DNA from: WHSM01 sp036375165
GTDB lineage: Bacteria > Actinomycetota > Actinomycetes > Mycobacteriales > Micromonosporaceae
Length of the DNA stretch: 64,000 nucleotides
Assembly: GCA_036375165.1 (NCBI GenBank)
Contig: DASUSI010000024.1
Location: 13,770 to 77,769, forward strand
Direction: 5' to 3'
Numbering within the stretch: the stretch's first letter is position 1; each line of letters begins with the position of its first letter. The position numbers were made by a program, and so were the translations under genes. The notes beneath the pieces are model-generated. The model was not told where the DNA came from. It searched no databases and saw only the letters and a program-made list of their open reading frames with translations. This document shows positions 25,337 to 33,832 of the stretch, one piece after another.

Positions 25337-26215
25337 ATGAGTTGGGAAACGACAGGCTCGACCGTGCCGCGTCGCGAACTCGGTCGTCGGCTACGCCGAC
25401 TACGTGAGGAAGCCGGCGTGACGATCGCTATGGCGTCCAGGAAGTTGGAGTGGTCGTCGCCGAAGATTTGGCGCATCGAGAAGGGCGAGGTCGGGATGCG
25501 CTCGCTCGACGTACGGCAGATGTGCGAGCTGTACGGCGCGGAGGCCGAGACCACGGCCAGTCTGGAAGCCTTGGCGAAGCAGACCAAGGTCAAGGACTGG
25601 TGGCGGATCTACAGGGACGCCATTCCCCACAGCTTGGACCTGTTCCTCGGGCTGGAGGAGGCAGCCGACACGTTCCGCTGGTACGAGTCACATCTCTTTC
25701 CCGGCATCGCCCAGACCGAGCGGTACATGCGCGCGGTCCTCCAGACCGACCACACCTTGTCAGCGGACGAGATTGACACGCGGGTCGAGGTCCGCCTGAA
25801 CCGTCAGGCCATTTTGAGGCGCAAGATCGATCCACCGCGCTACGACTTCATCGTGGATGAGGACACGCTGCGCCGACCGGTCGTCCCGTCCGATGTGATG
25901 GCCGAGCAACTCGATCACGTTGTCAAGCTGACCGAGCTTCCCAACGTGACCCTGCGGATCGTCCCTTACTCTGCGGGGCTACATCCGGGTGTCAGGTCAG
26001 GCCCCTTCGTGATCCTGGGGTTCCCCCAGACCACCCGCAGCGGGTTCTCCGAACCCGACACGGTGTACATAGAGGACTTCACCGGTGGCCTCTACCTCGA
26101 CAAACCTTCGGACGTCGAGCGATACGCCGATGCGTTCGACCGGCTACGCGAAAGATCACTTGACGAGTCAGCGACCAAAGACCTCATGCGACAGGTAGCA
26201 AGGAGCCTGAAATGA
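25337..26215 (+). CDS. XRE helix-turn-helix regulator with DUF5753 domain
   Basis: 292 residues, AAGGTGGTTGC before the ATG. N-terminal HTH: 'LGRRLRRLREEAGVTIAMASRKLEWSSPKIWRIEKGE'. The C-terminal ~190 residues are DUF5753: 'FRWYESHLFPGIAQTERYMRAVL', 'LNRQAILRRKIDPPRYDFIVDEDTLRRPV', 'PNVTLRIVPYSAGLHPGVRSGPFVILGF'. These regulators (BldB/WhiJ-type systems) work with small DUF397 proteins like the one whose ATG overlaps this stop by 4 nt. They are abundant in sporulating actinomycetes and linked to development and antibiotic control. Divergent from the Cys-motif gene. Confidence 0.92.
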   Translation: MSWETTGSTVPRRELGRRLRRLREEAGVTIAMASRKLEWSSPKIWRIEKGEVGMRSLDVRQMCELYGAEAETTASLEALAKQTKVKDWWRIYRDAIPHSLDLFLGLEEAADTFRWYESHLFPGIAQTERYMRAVLQTDHTLSADEIDTRVEVRLNRQAILRRKIDPPRYDFIVDEDTLRRPVVPSDVMAEQLDHVVKLTELPNVTLRIVPYSAGLHPGVRSGPFVILGFPQTTRSGFSEPDTVYIEDFTGGLYLDKPSDVERYADAFDRLRERSLDESATKDLMRQVARSLK

Positions 26216-26406
26216 CCAGCCTCACGACGTCATGGAAGAAGAGCAGACGCAGCGCGAGCGAGAACTGCGTCGAAGCGCGCCTCACCGAGACCGGCGACGT
26301 CCAAGTCCGCGACTCCAAGGACCGGACCGGCCCCGTGCTCACCTTCACCCCCGCCGAGTGGGACTCCTTCATCAGCGGAGCCAAGGACGGCGAGTTCAGT
26401 CTCTAA
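26212..26406 (+). CDS. DUF397 partner protein
   Basis: 64 residues, ATGA overlap with the XRE gene. 'WKKSRRSASENCVEARL' plus 'VQVRDSKDRTGPVLTFTPAEWDSFI' is the full DUF397 signature. In the Streptomyces WhiJ-like systems such proteins bind and modulate the co-encoded XRE/DUF5753 regulator. Small, cytoplasmic. Confidence 0.92.
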   Translation: MTSLTTSWKKSRRSASENCVEARLTETGDVQVRDSKDRTGPVLTFTPAEWDSFISGAKDGEFSL

Positions 26407-26466
26407 CGCATGGCGCGGGAGGGGTGGCCACCCGAATATCCCGAGACCCAGGCGGACAGCGCGACT

Positions 26467-26694
26467 GTCCGCCCGGGTCACAGATGTCCCAAGCTCTGTA
26501 ACGGCAGGTGTACACGCCTACCTGCGAGAGTTCGGACTCGTGTTTTGGGCGTTCGACTTCGTCGTGACTCCTGATGGCGGGTGGCGGTTCCTGGAATGCA
26601 ACCTGGCGGTCAGTTCGGCTGGATCGAGCATCACACTGGCCTGCCTATCAGCGCCAACATCGCGGATGTGCTCCAGAAGGGGGCGGACGAGTGA
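26467..26694 (+). pseudogene. ATP-grasp ligase remnant (graspetide/TgmB-like), 5'-truncated and frameshifted
   Basis: Translation gives 'VHAYLREFGLVFWAFDFVV' then 'TPDGGWRFLECN', the C-terminal motif of ATP-grasp ligases that form ester or amide cross-links in graspetides (FDFxVxPDGxWxFLExN). After FLECN the frame breaks: the expected continuation 'GGQFGWIEHHTGLPISANI' is encoded in the next frame from 26605 and runs to the TGA at 26692. A single missing base at about 26603 explains it. Everything upstream of ~26467 (ATP-binding core) is gone, and no precursor peptide is visible. The stop overlaps the GTG of the next gene as in an intact operon, so decay is recent. Confidence 0.8.
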
Positions 26695-27008
26695 CAGAGA
26701 CCAGGTGGACCGAGCGGTCTCACGCGCTCGCTGACGCACTCCGTGGCGCTAAAGCGATCACTGGTCCGGAGTGGCACGACGTGTTTGCCACGGCCCCGCG
26801 TCATGTGTTCGTACCCCGTTTCTACGCAATGGACAGCTTCAACTCTCCTCGAACCCTTGTCGATGGCAACAACCCAGAACAACATGACGCATGGCTGGAG
26901 ATGGTGTACCGCGACACGGTGCTGATAACCGCCTACGAGGTAGCCGGCCGGATGGACGATGGCACGGAGATACGGGTCAGTAAACGGCGTACAACGAGCT
27001 TGGCTTGA
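26691..27008 (+). pseudogene. Truncated PIMT-like methyltransferase of the graspetide locus (TgmC-like)
   Basis: 105 residues from GTG 26691, overlapping the stop of the ATP-grasp remnant. 'RSHALADALRGAKAITGPEWHDVFATAPRHVFVPRFYAMD' is the N-terminal segment of the O-methyltransferases (protein-isoaspartate-methyltransferase relatives) encoded next to graspetide ligases. About 85 residues fit; then the frame runs into an unrelated end (RVSKRRTTSLA) before any SAM-binding motif. Full-length relatives are several times longer. It cannot be active as encoded. Confidence 0.7.
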
Positions 27009-27131
27009 CTCACCCGACTCCGACGTTTCGTGGCCGCTCCTTCAGGGAGGCAAGACCGACCGGCTGTGATCCGGCAGCGGATGCGCCGCACCAGGTGACG
27101 TGCCTGTCCGGGGCTGCGCGATGATCGGGGG

Positions 27132-27422
27132 ATGGCCGAGACGCTGTCCACGTTCCTGGTGACCTACACGTACGTGACCGACATGGAGAACCGGCGTACC
27201 CCGCACCGGCAGGACCACCTGACGTGGCTGCGCGCCGAGGCCGACGCAGGTCATATGGTCTTGGCGGGGGCCACTCTGGATCCGGTGGACACGGGAGTCC
27301 TGGTGGTACGGGGCGAGGACGTGTACCAGGTGCGGCGGATGCTGCTCGATGACCCGTACGCCAAGGCGAACCTGATCACCGCTGTCACGGTCCGCCCGCT
27401 GGGCCTGGCGGTCGGCGGCTGA
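27132..27422 (+). CDS. YciI-like protein
   Basis: 96 residues from the ATG at 27132. The pattern 'RRTPHRQDHLTWLRAEADAGHMVLAGATLDPVDTGVLVV' followed by 'RGEDVYQVRRMLLDDPYAKANLITAVTVRPL' is the YCII dimeric alpha/beta fold, with the conserved His in the first helix region (PHRQDHL). Such proteins are small and cytoplasmic, sometimes with hydrolase or dehalogenase-like activity. No partner gene is nearby. Not obviously related to the decayed graspetide genes just upstream. Confidence 0.8.
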   Translation: MAETLSTFLVTYTYVTDMENRRTPHRQDHLTWLRAEADAGHMVLAGATLDPVDTGVLVVRGEDVYQVRRMLLDDPYAKANLITAVTVRPLGLAVGG

Positions 27423-27467
27423 ACCGCCGGTGGTGCCCCGCCAAGCCCTACGCGGACGGCAGATCCG

Positions 27468-27659
27468 TTACCGGCGGCGGCCACGCCCGGTACGCCACCC
27501 GGTACGCCACCCGGTGCCGACCCCGGCCAGATGCAGCGCGATGCACAGCAGTCCGGCGGTGGTCAGGGTGCCCGCGTCCAGTAGCGGACCCAGGTCGGCA
27601 CCCGCCAGTTCCAGCAGCAGGAGCAGTCCGAACAGGACTGCGGCGATGATCGCGAACAC
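27468..27659 (-). CDS. Small two-helix membrane protein
   Basis: 63 residues; CTTGGAGGCAAC precedes the ATG. Two hydrophobic stretches (MFAIIAAVLFGLLLLLELAG; TAGLLCIALHLAGV) and a basic tail (WRTGWRTGRGRRR). Resembles the many small actinobacterial inner-membrane proteins of unknown function. The tail contains a short direct repeat (TGWRTGWRTG). Confidence 0.6.
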   Translation of the reverse strand: MFAIIAAVLFGLLLLLELAGADLGPLLDAGTLTTAGLLCIALHLAGVGTGWRTGWRTGRGRRR

Positions 27660-27761
27660 GTTGCCTCCAAGAGGTGCGGTCTTGCTGCCTCCTTACCCCC
27701 GAAGCGATCTACTCAACCGTGGTGCCTCGCCACGGCGGTAGCGTAAGCCCATCACCCCGGG

Positions 27762-28613
27762 CTAATCCTCCACATTGGCGTGACGGACCGCCGCTAGGAT
27801 GCTCCGGACAGTGACAGTGGTGGGATGGTCAGGTCCCAACACCCGCTCACGATCAGCCAACGTCGCCTGATGCAGCCCGATCGCCTCATCCAACCGACCC
27901 GCAGACTCATACGCGGAAGCAAGCGTGACACCGGCCATGCTGGTGAACTCCTGCCGGTTGGTCGTGACCAACACCTTCGTAGTGCCGGTCGACGGCAGAA
28001 GCTCGGTCAGCGCATCCGGAGAGCCCACGTTGTCGAAAACCACGAGCCGCCGGCCCCCGTTGTCGCGTTCCAACCAGCCGCGCACCGCCGCCGCAAGATC
28101 TTCGGGTGCCGCGTCAGCGCTGCTGCGCAAGCCAAGCCGTTCCGCGAGCAGCGCCAGATCGGTAACCGGCCCGGACTCGGCGTTGATCCACGCCACCAGG
28201 TCGTAGCGATCCGCAATGCACTGTCGGGCGTACTGGGCGGCCAACTGCGATTTGCCCACCCCGCGCTGGCCCGGCAACGCAACCAACGCTGCCCGCCCCT
28301 TACGGCCCATCGCCCGGCGCAACTCCTTCGCCTCGGTGGGTCGATCCTGCCAATGCCAGGCGACATGCGGGATCGCACCGAACACCCGATCGTTCGAGTC
28401 CGCCGAACCGGCTGCGTCCGGCTCGGACCTGTGCCGGACCACATCGACAGCGACCGCTGCCACGACCAGCACACCGACCCCTGCCCAGGTCACGAACGGC
28501 CACCACCACCACGACACGTTCACGGTGCTGGCGGCGAATTCGCTGACCAAGCCGACGGCGGCAGCGACGACGACGCTGGTCACTGAGACCCGAGATGGCC
28601 TCCACCGACCCAT
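27762..28613 (-). pseudogene. Internally deleted STAND/NB-ARC ATPase with a single terminal TPR
   Basis: 283 residues from ATG 28613. Two N-terminal hydrophobic helices (VTSVVVAAAVGLVSEFAAS; WWPFVTWAGVGVLVVAAVAV), then an NB-ARC domain with Walker A 'LPGQRGVGKSQLAAQYA' and Walker B-like 'RRLVVFDNV' and 'KVLVTTNR'. The sequence then jumps straight to one tetratricopeptide unit (GVTLASAYESAGRLDEAIGLHQATLADRERVLGPDHP). Normal relatives are far longer, with winged-helix and many TPRs between these points. The join suggests a large in-frame deletion; the protein may still bind ATP, so 'pseudogene' is a judgement. Normal members are signalling or defence switches. Confidence 0.55.
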
Positions 28614-28885
28614 ACACGATCTCCGACCGCTTGTTGAGGGTGTGGTACGTGACGCACACAGCCCGCCACGCACTGCCACCCTACGACGCCGGACTGTCCA
28701 ATCAGGCTCGCCGCCCGGCCCCTTCCCGAGCCCACTTCCGGGTACGAGATTAGATGAGCATGAAACAACGGTAAGCAACCGTCAGATAGCTCTTAGACAC
28801 CGCTTCCCTCGGGTCGGCTGCTGCGGCAGCATGGCACGCATCTTCCGGCCGTGCCCCGCTCCTGATGGCCCACTGAGAGGTCACC

Positions 28886-31800
28886 GTGTCGCTGCGTATC
28901 GAGTCCGCCCGATCCGAAGAGCTGTTCGTCGGCACGTCCGACGCGCCCCGCCAGGTGGCGCGGGTGGCCCTGGCCGGGACCACCGGCCCGGTGCGGGTGA
29001 GCCTGGAGTTCGAGGCGGGCCGGGCGTTGGCCGATGAGGTGACCGTGACCCTGGACGGCACCGCCCCGCTGGTCGCTGAGGTGGCCTTCGACACCGACGC
29101 CACACCCGGCACCGCGCTGGCCGCGCGGGCGGTCGCCACCGCCGAGGACGGCACCCGGGTCCACCAACCGCTCGACGTGATCGTTGCCGAGACCGGCTGG
29201 ACCATGCACATGGTCAGCCACTTCCACTACGACCCGGTCTGGTGGAACACCCAGGCCAGCTACACCGCCACCTACGACGTACGCGACGAGCCGGGCGCGC
29301 CGCGCCGGGGTTACAAGAACCCGGGATGGCCCGGGTTCTCGCTGGTCCGGGCTCACCTGGACCTGGCCCGGCGGGACCCAGAGTACCGGTTCGTACTGGC
29401 CGAAGTGGACTATCTCAAGCCGTACTGGGACGCGGTCCCGGCGGACCGGGCGGTGCTGCGGGAACTGGTCCGCGCCGGACGGGTGGAACTGATGGGCGGC
29501 ACGTACAACGAACCGAACACCAACCTGACCAGCGCCGAATGCACCATCCGGAACTTCGTGTACGGGGTGGGTTTCCAGCGGGACGTGTTGGGCGCGGACC
29601 CGGCGACCGCCTGGCAACTCGACGCGTTCGGGCACGATCCGCAGTTCGCCGGGATGGCCGCCGACGCGGGCATCACGTCCAGCGCCTGGGCGCGCGGCCC
29701 GTTCCACCAGTGGGGTCCGATGGTACGGAGCTGGGGCGACCCGGAACGGCGAGGCCCGCGCGACGCCAGCGTGATGCAGTTCCCGAGCGAGTTCATGTGG
29801 CTTTCGCCGTCCGGACGCGGCGTACTCACCCACTACATGCCGAACCACTACGGCGCGGGCTGGCAGATGGAGTCCTCACGGGACCTGGCTGAGGCGTGCG
29901 AGCGGGCGTACCAGCTCTTCCTGGGGTTGAAACCGGTGGCGTTGACCCGAAATGTGCTGCTGCCGGTCGGCGGCGACTTCAACCCGCCGAACAAGTGGCT
30001 GATGGACGTCCACCGGGGTTGGCGGGAGCGGTACGTCTGGCCGCGTTTCGTGTCCGCGCTGCCCCGGCAGTTCTTCGCGGCGGTACGCGAACAGATGGCC
30101 GCTCACGGCATTACAGCGCCGCCCCAGACCCGGGACATGAACCCGGTCTACACCGGCAAGGACGTGTCGTACGTGGACACCAAGCAGGCGAACCGGCTCG
30201 CCGAGCAGTTGCTGGTGGAGGCGGAGACCTGGGCGACGTTGGCCCGGCTGCTGGTCGGCCGGGCGTACGACGACGCGGCGTTCGACCGGGCGTGGCGGCT
30301 GTTGCTGTTCGGCGCGCACCACGACGCGATCACCGGCTCGGAGTCCGACCAGGTGTACATCGACCTGCTGACCGGCTGGCGGGAGGCGCACGACCTGGCG
30401 CGTGCCGCCCGGGACGAGGCCGTCGGGGCGCTCGCGCAGGCCGTGGCCGCCGACGGGTTGGTGCTGTTCAACAGCCTGAACGTGGACCGGTCCGACCTGG
30501 TGTCGGTGCCGTTCGAGGGGTTGTTGCCGGCTGATGAGCGGGGCGACGCACTGCCGCACGTGGTGGACTCCGGCCGGCTCAGCTTCCTCGCGCCGGAGGT
30601 GCCGGGGGTGGGTTACCGCACCGTGCCGCTGGTGGCGGGGAAAGCCGCGGGTTGGGAGTCGGACGACGGCTGCGAGATCGCCAACCAGCACTACCGGCTG
30701 CGGGTGGACCCGGCCCGGGGCGGCTGCGTCGCCAGCCTGGTCGAGGTGGCGAGCGGCGAGGAACTGATCGCACGCGGCCGGGTGGGCAACGAGTTGCTGG
30801 TGTACGAGGAGTACCCGGATCATCCGGACTTCGGGGAAGGCCCATGGCATCTCGTACCGAAGGGCCCGCCGGTCGACACGTCGGGTTCACAGCCCGCCGA
30901 GGTACGCCGCGAGGTGTCCCCCGCAGGTCAGCGACTCACGGTCACCGGCAGTGTGGCCGGTGTCCGCTACACCCAGACCCTCACCCTGTGGCACGGCATG
31001 GACCGGCTCGACTGCGCCACCACGATCCACGAGTACGCGGACTCGGACCGACTGATCCGGGTGCGCTGGCCCTGCCCGGTGCCGGGCGGGCTGCCGGTCA
31101 GCGAGGTCGGGAACGCGGTGATCGGGCGGGGTTTCGGGCTGATCGACGTGGACAGCGCGCGGGCTCCGTGGACCCTGGACAACCCGGCGTACAACTGGTT
31201 CGGGTTGGGTTCGACGGCGCGGCTGCGGGTGTCCGACCCGGCGGGTCGTGTGGTCGGCGAACGGGCGATCGGGATTGCCGAGCTGGTGTTCGCGGACTGG
31301 GAGGCCGCCGGGGCGTTGGGCGGGGAACTGGCGACCGCACTCGCCCGACGAGGTGTGACTTCTACCACAACCGTGGCCGATGGCCCACGTTACGGGAACC
31401 TTGACGTGGACTCCAACCTCCCGGACATCCGAATCGCGGTCGGCACCCACGGATTCGTCCACCAAATCTTTGCGGAAAGCGACTACGCTACCGCGTTAGC
31501 TGCGCAACTGAGCGTCACCGGTCGGGCGCGGCTGTTGCTGCCGGCCGGTAAGCCACTCGCTGAGGTGTGGCAACCGGGCGGCGACCTCACCAGCCCGGAT
31601 CTGCTTCCGGTGCTGGTAATCGCCGGGGTGGACTCCGATGAGCTGGCTGGTGAGGTCGCCGCGTTGGTCGCAGATCTCGCCGACGGAATCGTCGAGCTGC
31701 GACAGTCCATTGTGGATGATGCCCTTAGCGAGCCTCTGCGGGACCGTACCGCAGTGCTGTTCAACCGGGGAATACCGGGGTTCGCGGTCGACCCGAGTGG

Positions 31801-33145
31801 CGCTCTGCACTTGTCCCTGCTGCGGTCCTGTACGGGGTGGCCGTCCGGCATCTGGATCGACCCTCCGAAGCGGACCGCACCGGATGGTTCCGCGTTCCAG
31901 CTTATGCACTGGACCCACACTTTCGAGTATGCGTTCGCATCTGGACCCGGCGACTGGCGCGCGTTAGGGATGGTACCCCGCGCCGCCGGTTACAACCGTC
32001 CCTTGTGCGCAATACCAGCCACTTCGGACAGTGACTCCCACCTGCCGGCCGCCGCTCGACTGCTGGAGGTCAGCCCCGCCAGCGGCCCGGCGGGCGGCTC
32101 GACCGGACAGGTGATGGTCAGCACCGTGAAGGCCGCCGGAAACCCCCGCGCCCAGGGCCACGACGCCAGCGCCGACCCGACCGCCGGCCTGACCGTACGG
32201 TGCTACGAGACCACCGGCTCCCCGGTCCGGGTACGGGTCGCCGGCCCGCTGCCGTTGACCCGGGGAACCCGCACCGACCTGCTGGAACAGCCGGTCGAAC
32301 CGGCGGCGGAAGTCGACGGCGGGATCGAGGCGGACCTGTCCGGCGCGGGCATCCTGACGCTGACGGCGGTGCCGACAGACCCGGCCCCGGCGCTTCCGGG
32401 TGAGCCGGCCCGGGAGCCGGTGCAGCCGGTACCCACCCGCTACTGGCTGCACAACAAGGGTCCCGCCCCACTCGGTAACCAGCCGGTCAGCGTGTTCCTC
32501 TCCCCGGAGCGGTTGCTCACCTCCGGCGAACCGGTCCCGGTCACGGTCACGGTGTCCAGCGAACTCGTGGCCGCCCCGGTGTCGACCCGGGTGGCACTCG
32601 TCGCACCGGACGGTTGGCGCGTGGATCCCCCCGACCAGGAGGTACGGCTCGCCCCAGGCGGTTTCTCGATCTTCGACGCGAATGTACGCCCCGCGGCTGA
32701 CCCGGCACCCGGCAACCACTTCCTCGCCGCCCAGATCATCCACGGCGGACAGAGCTATCAGGACGTCACCACGGTTCACGTCCCCGGTGGACCGCCCGGC
32801 GGGCTGGATGTGTCGCTGGATGTGTCGCTGGCCGTGTCGCTGGCCGTGGACACGATCACCGTGGCGGCCGGTGACCGGACCACCCTTCCGGTACGCCTGG
32901 CGAACTCCACGCGCGGGGAGATCCGTGGCGAGCTGCAGGCGGTGAGCCCGTACGGCACCTGGGACTTCGTACACCCCGCGGCCCAGGGATTTTCGGTGCC
33001 GCCCGGCGAGGCGACGGCGGTCGACATCGAGCTGGCCCCACCCGTGGACACCGCACCCGGCACCTGGTGGCTATTGGCCAAAGTCAACTGGTACGGGCGG
33101 ATCGGATACTCCCCGGCGATCGCCGTGCGGGTGACCCGGCCGTGA
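28886..33145 (+). CDS. GH38 alpha-mannosidase, very large (1419 aa)
   Basis: GTG start with GAGAGG. Residues ~110-117 have the zinc-binding 'SHFHYDPVWW', and 'WQLDAFGHDPQF' (~243-254) carries the nucleophile Asp, the GH38 signature. Zinc ligand His are in 'LFGAHHDAITG'. C-terminal regions are beta-sandwich domains (GH38C, then an NEW3/alpha-galactosidase-like module). A four-fold run 'LDVSLDVSLAVSLAV' encoded by 12-bp repeats sits at ~1305. GH38 enzymes remove alpha-mannose; no signal peptide is seen, so the enzyme is cytoplasmic unless exported otherwise. The stop overlaps the next gene (GTGA), implying joint translation with the SurA-like protein. Long N-terminal extension and tail are unusual. 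Confidence 0.9.
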   Translation: MSLRIESARSEELFVGTSDAPRQVARVALAGTTGPVRVSLEFEAGRALADEVTVTLDGTAPLVAEVAFDTDATPGTALAARAVATAEDGTRVHQPLDVIVAETGWTMHMVSHFHYDPVWWNTQASYTATYDVRDEPGAPRRGYKNPGWPGFSLVRAHLDLARRDPEYRFVLAEVDYLKPYWDAVPADRAVLRELVRAGRVELMGGTYNEPNTNLTSAECTIRNFVYGVGFQRDVLGADPATAWQLDAFGHDPQFAGMAADAGITSSAWARGPFHQWGPMVRSWGDPERRGPRDASVMQFPSEFMWLSPSGRGVLTHYMPNHYGAGWQMESSRDLAEACERAYQLFLGLKPVALTRNVLLPVGGDFNPPNKWLMDVHRGWRERYVWPRFVSALPRQFFAAVREQMAAHGITAPPQTRDMNPVYTGKDVSYVDTKQANRLAEQLLVEAETWATLARLLVGRAYDDAAFDRAWRLLLFGAHHDAITGSESDQVYIDLLTGWREAHDLARAARDEAVGALAQAVAADGLVLFNSLNVDRSDLVSVPFEGLLPADERGDALPHVVDSGRLSFLAPEVPGVGYRTVPLVAGKAAGWESDDGCEIANQHYRLRVDPARGGCVASLVEVASGEELIARGRVGNELLVYEEYPDHPDFGEGPWHLVPKGPPVDTSGSQPAEVRREVSPAGQRLTVTGSVAGVRYTQTLTLWHGMDRLDCATTIHEYADSDRLIRVRWPCPVPGGLPVSEVGNAVIGRGFGLIDVDSARAPWTLDNPAYNWFGLGSTARLRVSDPAGRVVGERAIGIAELVFADWEAAGALGGELATALARRGVTSTTTVADGPRYGNLDVDSNLPDIRIAVGTHGFVHQIFAESDYATALAAQLSVTGRARLLLPAGKPLAEVWQPGGDLTSPDLLPVLVIAGVDSDELAGEVAALVADLADGIVELRQSIVDDALSEPLRDRTAVLFNRGIPGFAVDPSGALHLSLLRSCTGWPSGIWIDPPKRTAPDGSAFQLMHWTHTFEYAFASGPGDWRALGMVPRAAGYNRPLCAIPATSDSDSHLPAAARLLEVSPASGPAGGSTGQVMVSTVKAAGNPRAQGHDASADPTAGLTVRCYETTGSPVRVRVAGPLPLTRGTRTDLLEQPVEPAAEVDGGIEADLSGAGILTLTAVPTDPAPALPGEPAREPVQPVPTRYWLHNKGPAPLGNQPVSVFLSPERLLTSGEPVPVTVTVSSELVAAPVSTRVALVAPDGWRVDPPDQEVRLAPGGFSIFDANVRPAADPAPGNHFLAAQIIHGGQSYQDVTTVHVPGGPPGGLDVSLDVSLAVSLAVDTITVAAGDRTTLPVRLANSTRGEIRGELQAVSPYGTWDFVHPAAQGFSVPPGEATAVDIELAPPVDTAPGTWWLLAKVNWYGRIGYSPAIAVRVTRP

Positions 33146-33759
33146 CCGCGCGGACCGGGGTATCCGACACGGTGGCACGGGTGGCCGGGGAGCCGGTACC
33201 GGCCTCCCGGGTCGAGGAGCGGCTCGCCGCGCTGCGTACCGGGCCGCACGCCGGGTTGCTGCCCCGGGGCGGGCGCGAGTTCCGGCAGTTGCGCCGGTGG
33301 ATCGGGCAGCTCGTGGTCGCCGAAGCGGTCTGCGAGACGGCGGCGCGGCGGGCCGGCCTGGTCCCCGCCGAGGACCCGCTACGGCTGGACGAGTCGGACG
33401 AGGTGGCCGTGGTGGAGTTGGGCAGCCTCGCCGCGGCGGTGCTGGACACCTCCCCGTACGCCCGGGGCGTCTACCGGCACCTGCTGGCCGCCAGCGAGGT
33501 GCCGGATGCCGACGCCGAGGACTACTACCGCCGCAACCGGGACCTGTTCCGTACCCCGGAGGCGCTGGCCCGTGGGGGCGACGCGGCCCTGCCGTACCAG
33601 CGGGTGCGGCAGCGGATCCAGACCCGGCTACGGGAGGCCGCCGCCCGTCGCCAGTTCCTACGCTGGCTCGACACCCAGACCACGGCGCTGGTGGAACTCT
33701 GCCCCGGCTGGGAGCACCCGGGCGACCCGGCGCAGCCGGACAACACCCACCGCCACTGA
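33142..33759 (+). CDS. SurA-N-like protein coupled to the alpha-mannosidase
   Basis: 205 residues from the GTG overlapping the GH38 stop by 4 nt. 'VARVAGEPVPASRVEERLAAL' resembles the N-terminal chaperone segment of SurA/parvulin proteins, and 'DADAEDYYRRNRDLFRTPE' matches the helix that usually leads into a PPIase domain. 'VRQRIQTRLREAAARRQFLRWLDTQT' matches the C-terminal SurA helix. The parvulin domain itself is absent and there is no signal peptide, so isomerase activity is unlikely. The tight coupling suggests a folding or assembly partner for the mannosidase. Confidence 0.6.
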   Translation: MTARTGVSDTVARVAGEPVPASRVEERLAALRTGPHAGLLPRGGREFRQLRRWIGQLVVAEAVCETAARRAGLVPAEDPLRLDESDEVAVVELGSLAAAVLDTSPYARGVYRHLLAASEVPDADAEDYYRRNRDLFRTPEALARGGDAALPYQRVRQRIQTRLREAAARRQFLRWLDTQTTALVELCPGWEHPGDPAQPDNTHRH

Positions 33760-33783
33760 CCCGCCCCGCCACACCCCCCTGCT

Positions 33784-33832
33784 GGATCTTGGAAACGTAC
33801 CGCGATTATTTAGCGGTACGTTTCCAAGATCC
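33784..33832. repeat. Long perfect hairpin, copy 1 (also encodes the SurE C-terminus)
   Basis: Arms GGATCTTGGAAACGTACCGC and GCGGTACGTTTCCAAGATCC are perfect 20-bp complements with a 9-nt AT-rich loop (GATTATTTA). It sits between two convergent genes, so it can serve as a bidirectional terminator. The surE frame ends inside it (stop in the loop). A second member lies at 61505-61557 with the same core. Confidence 0.85.
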
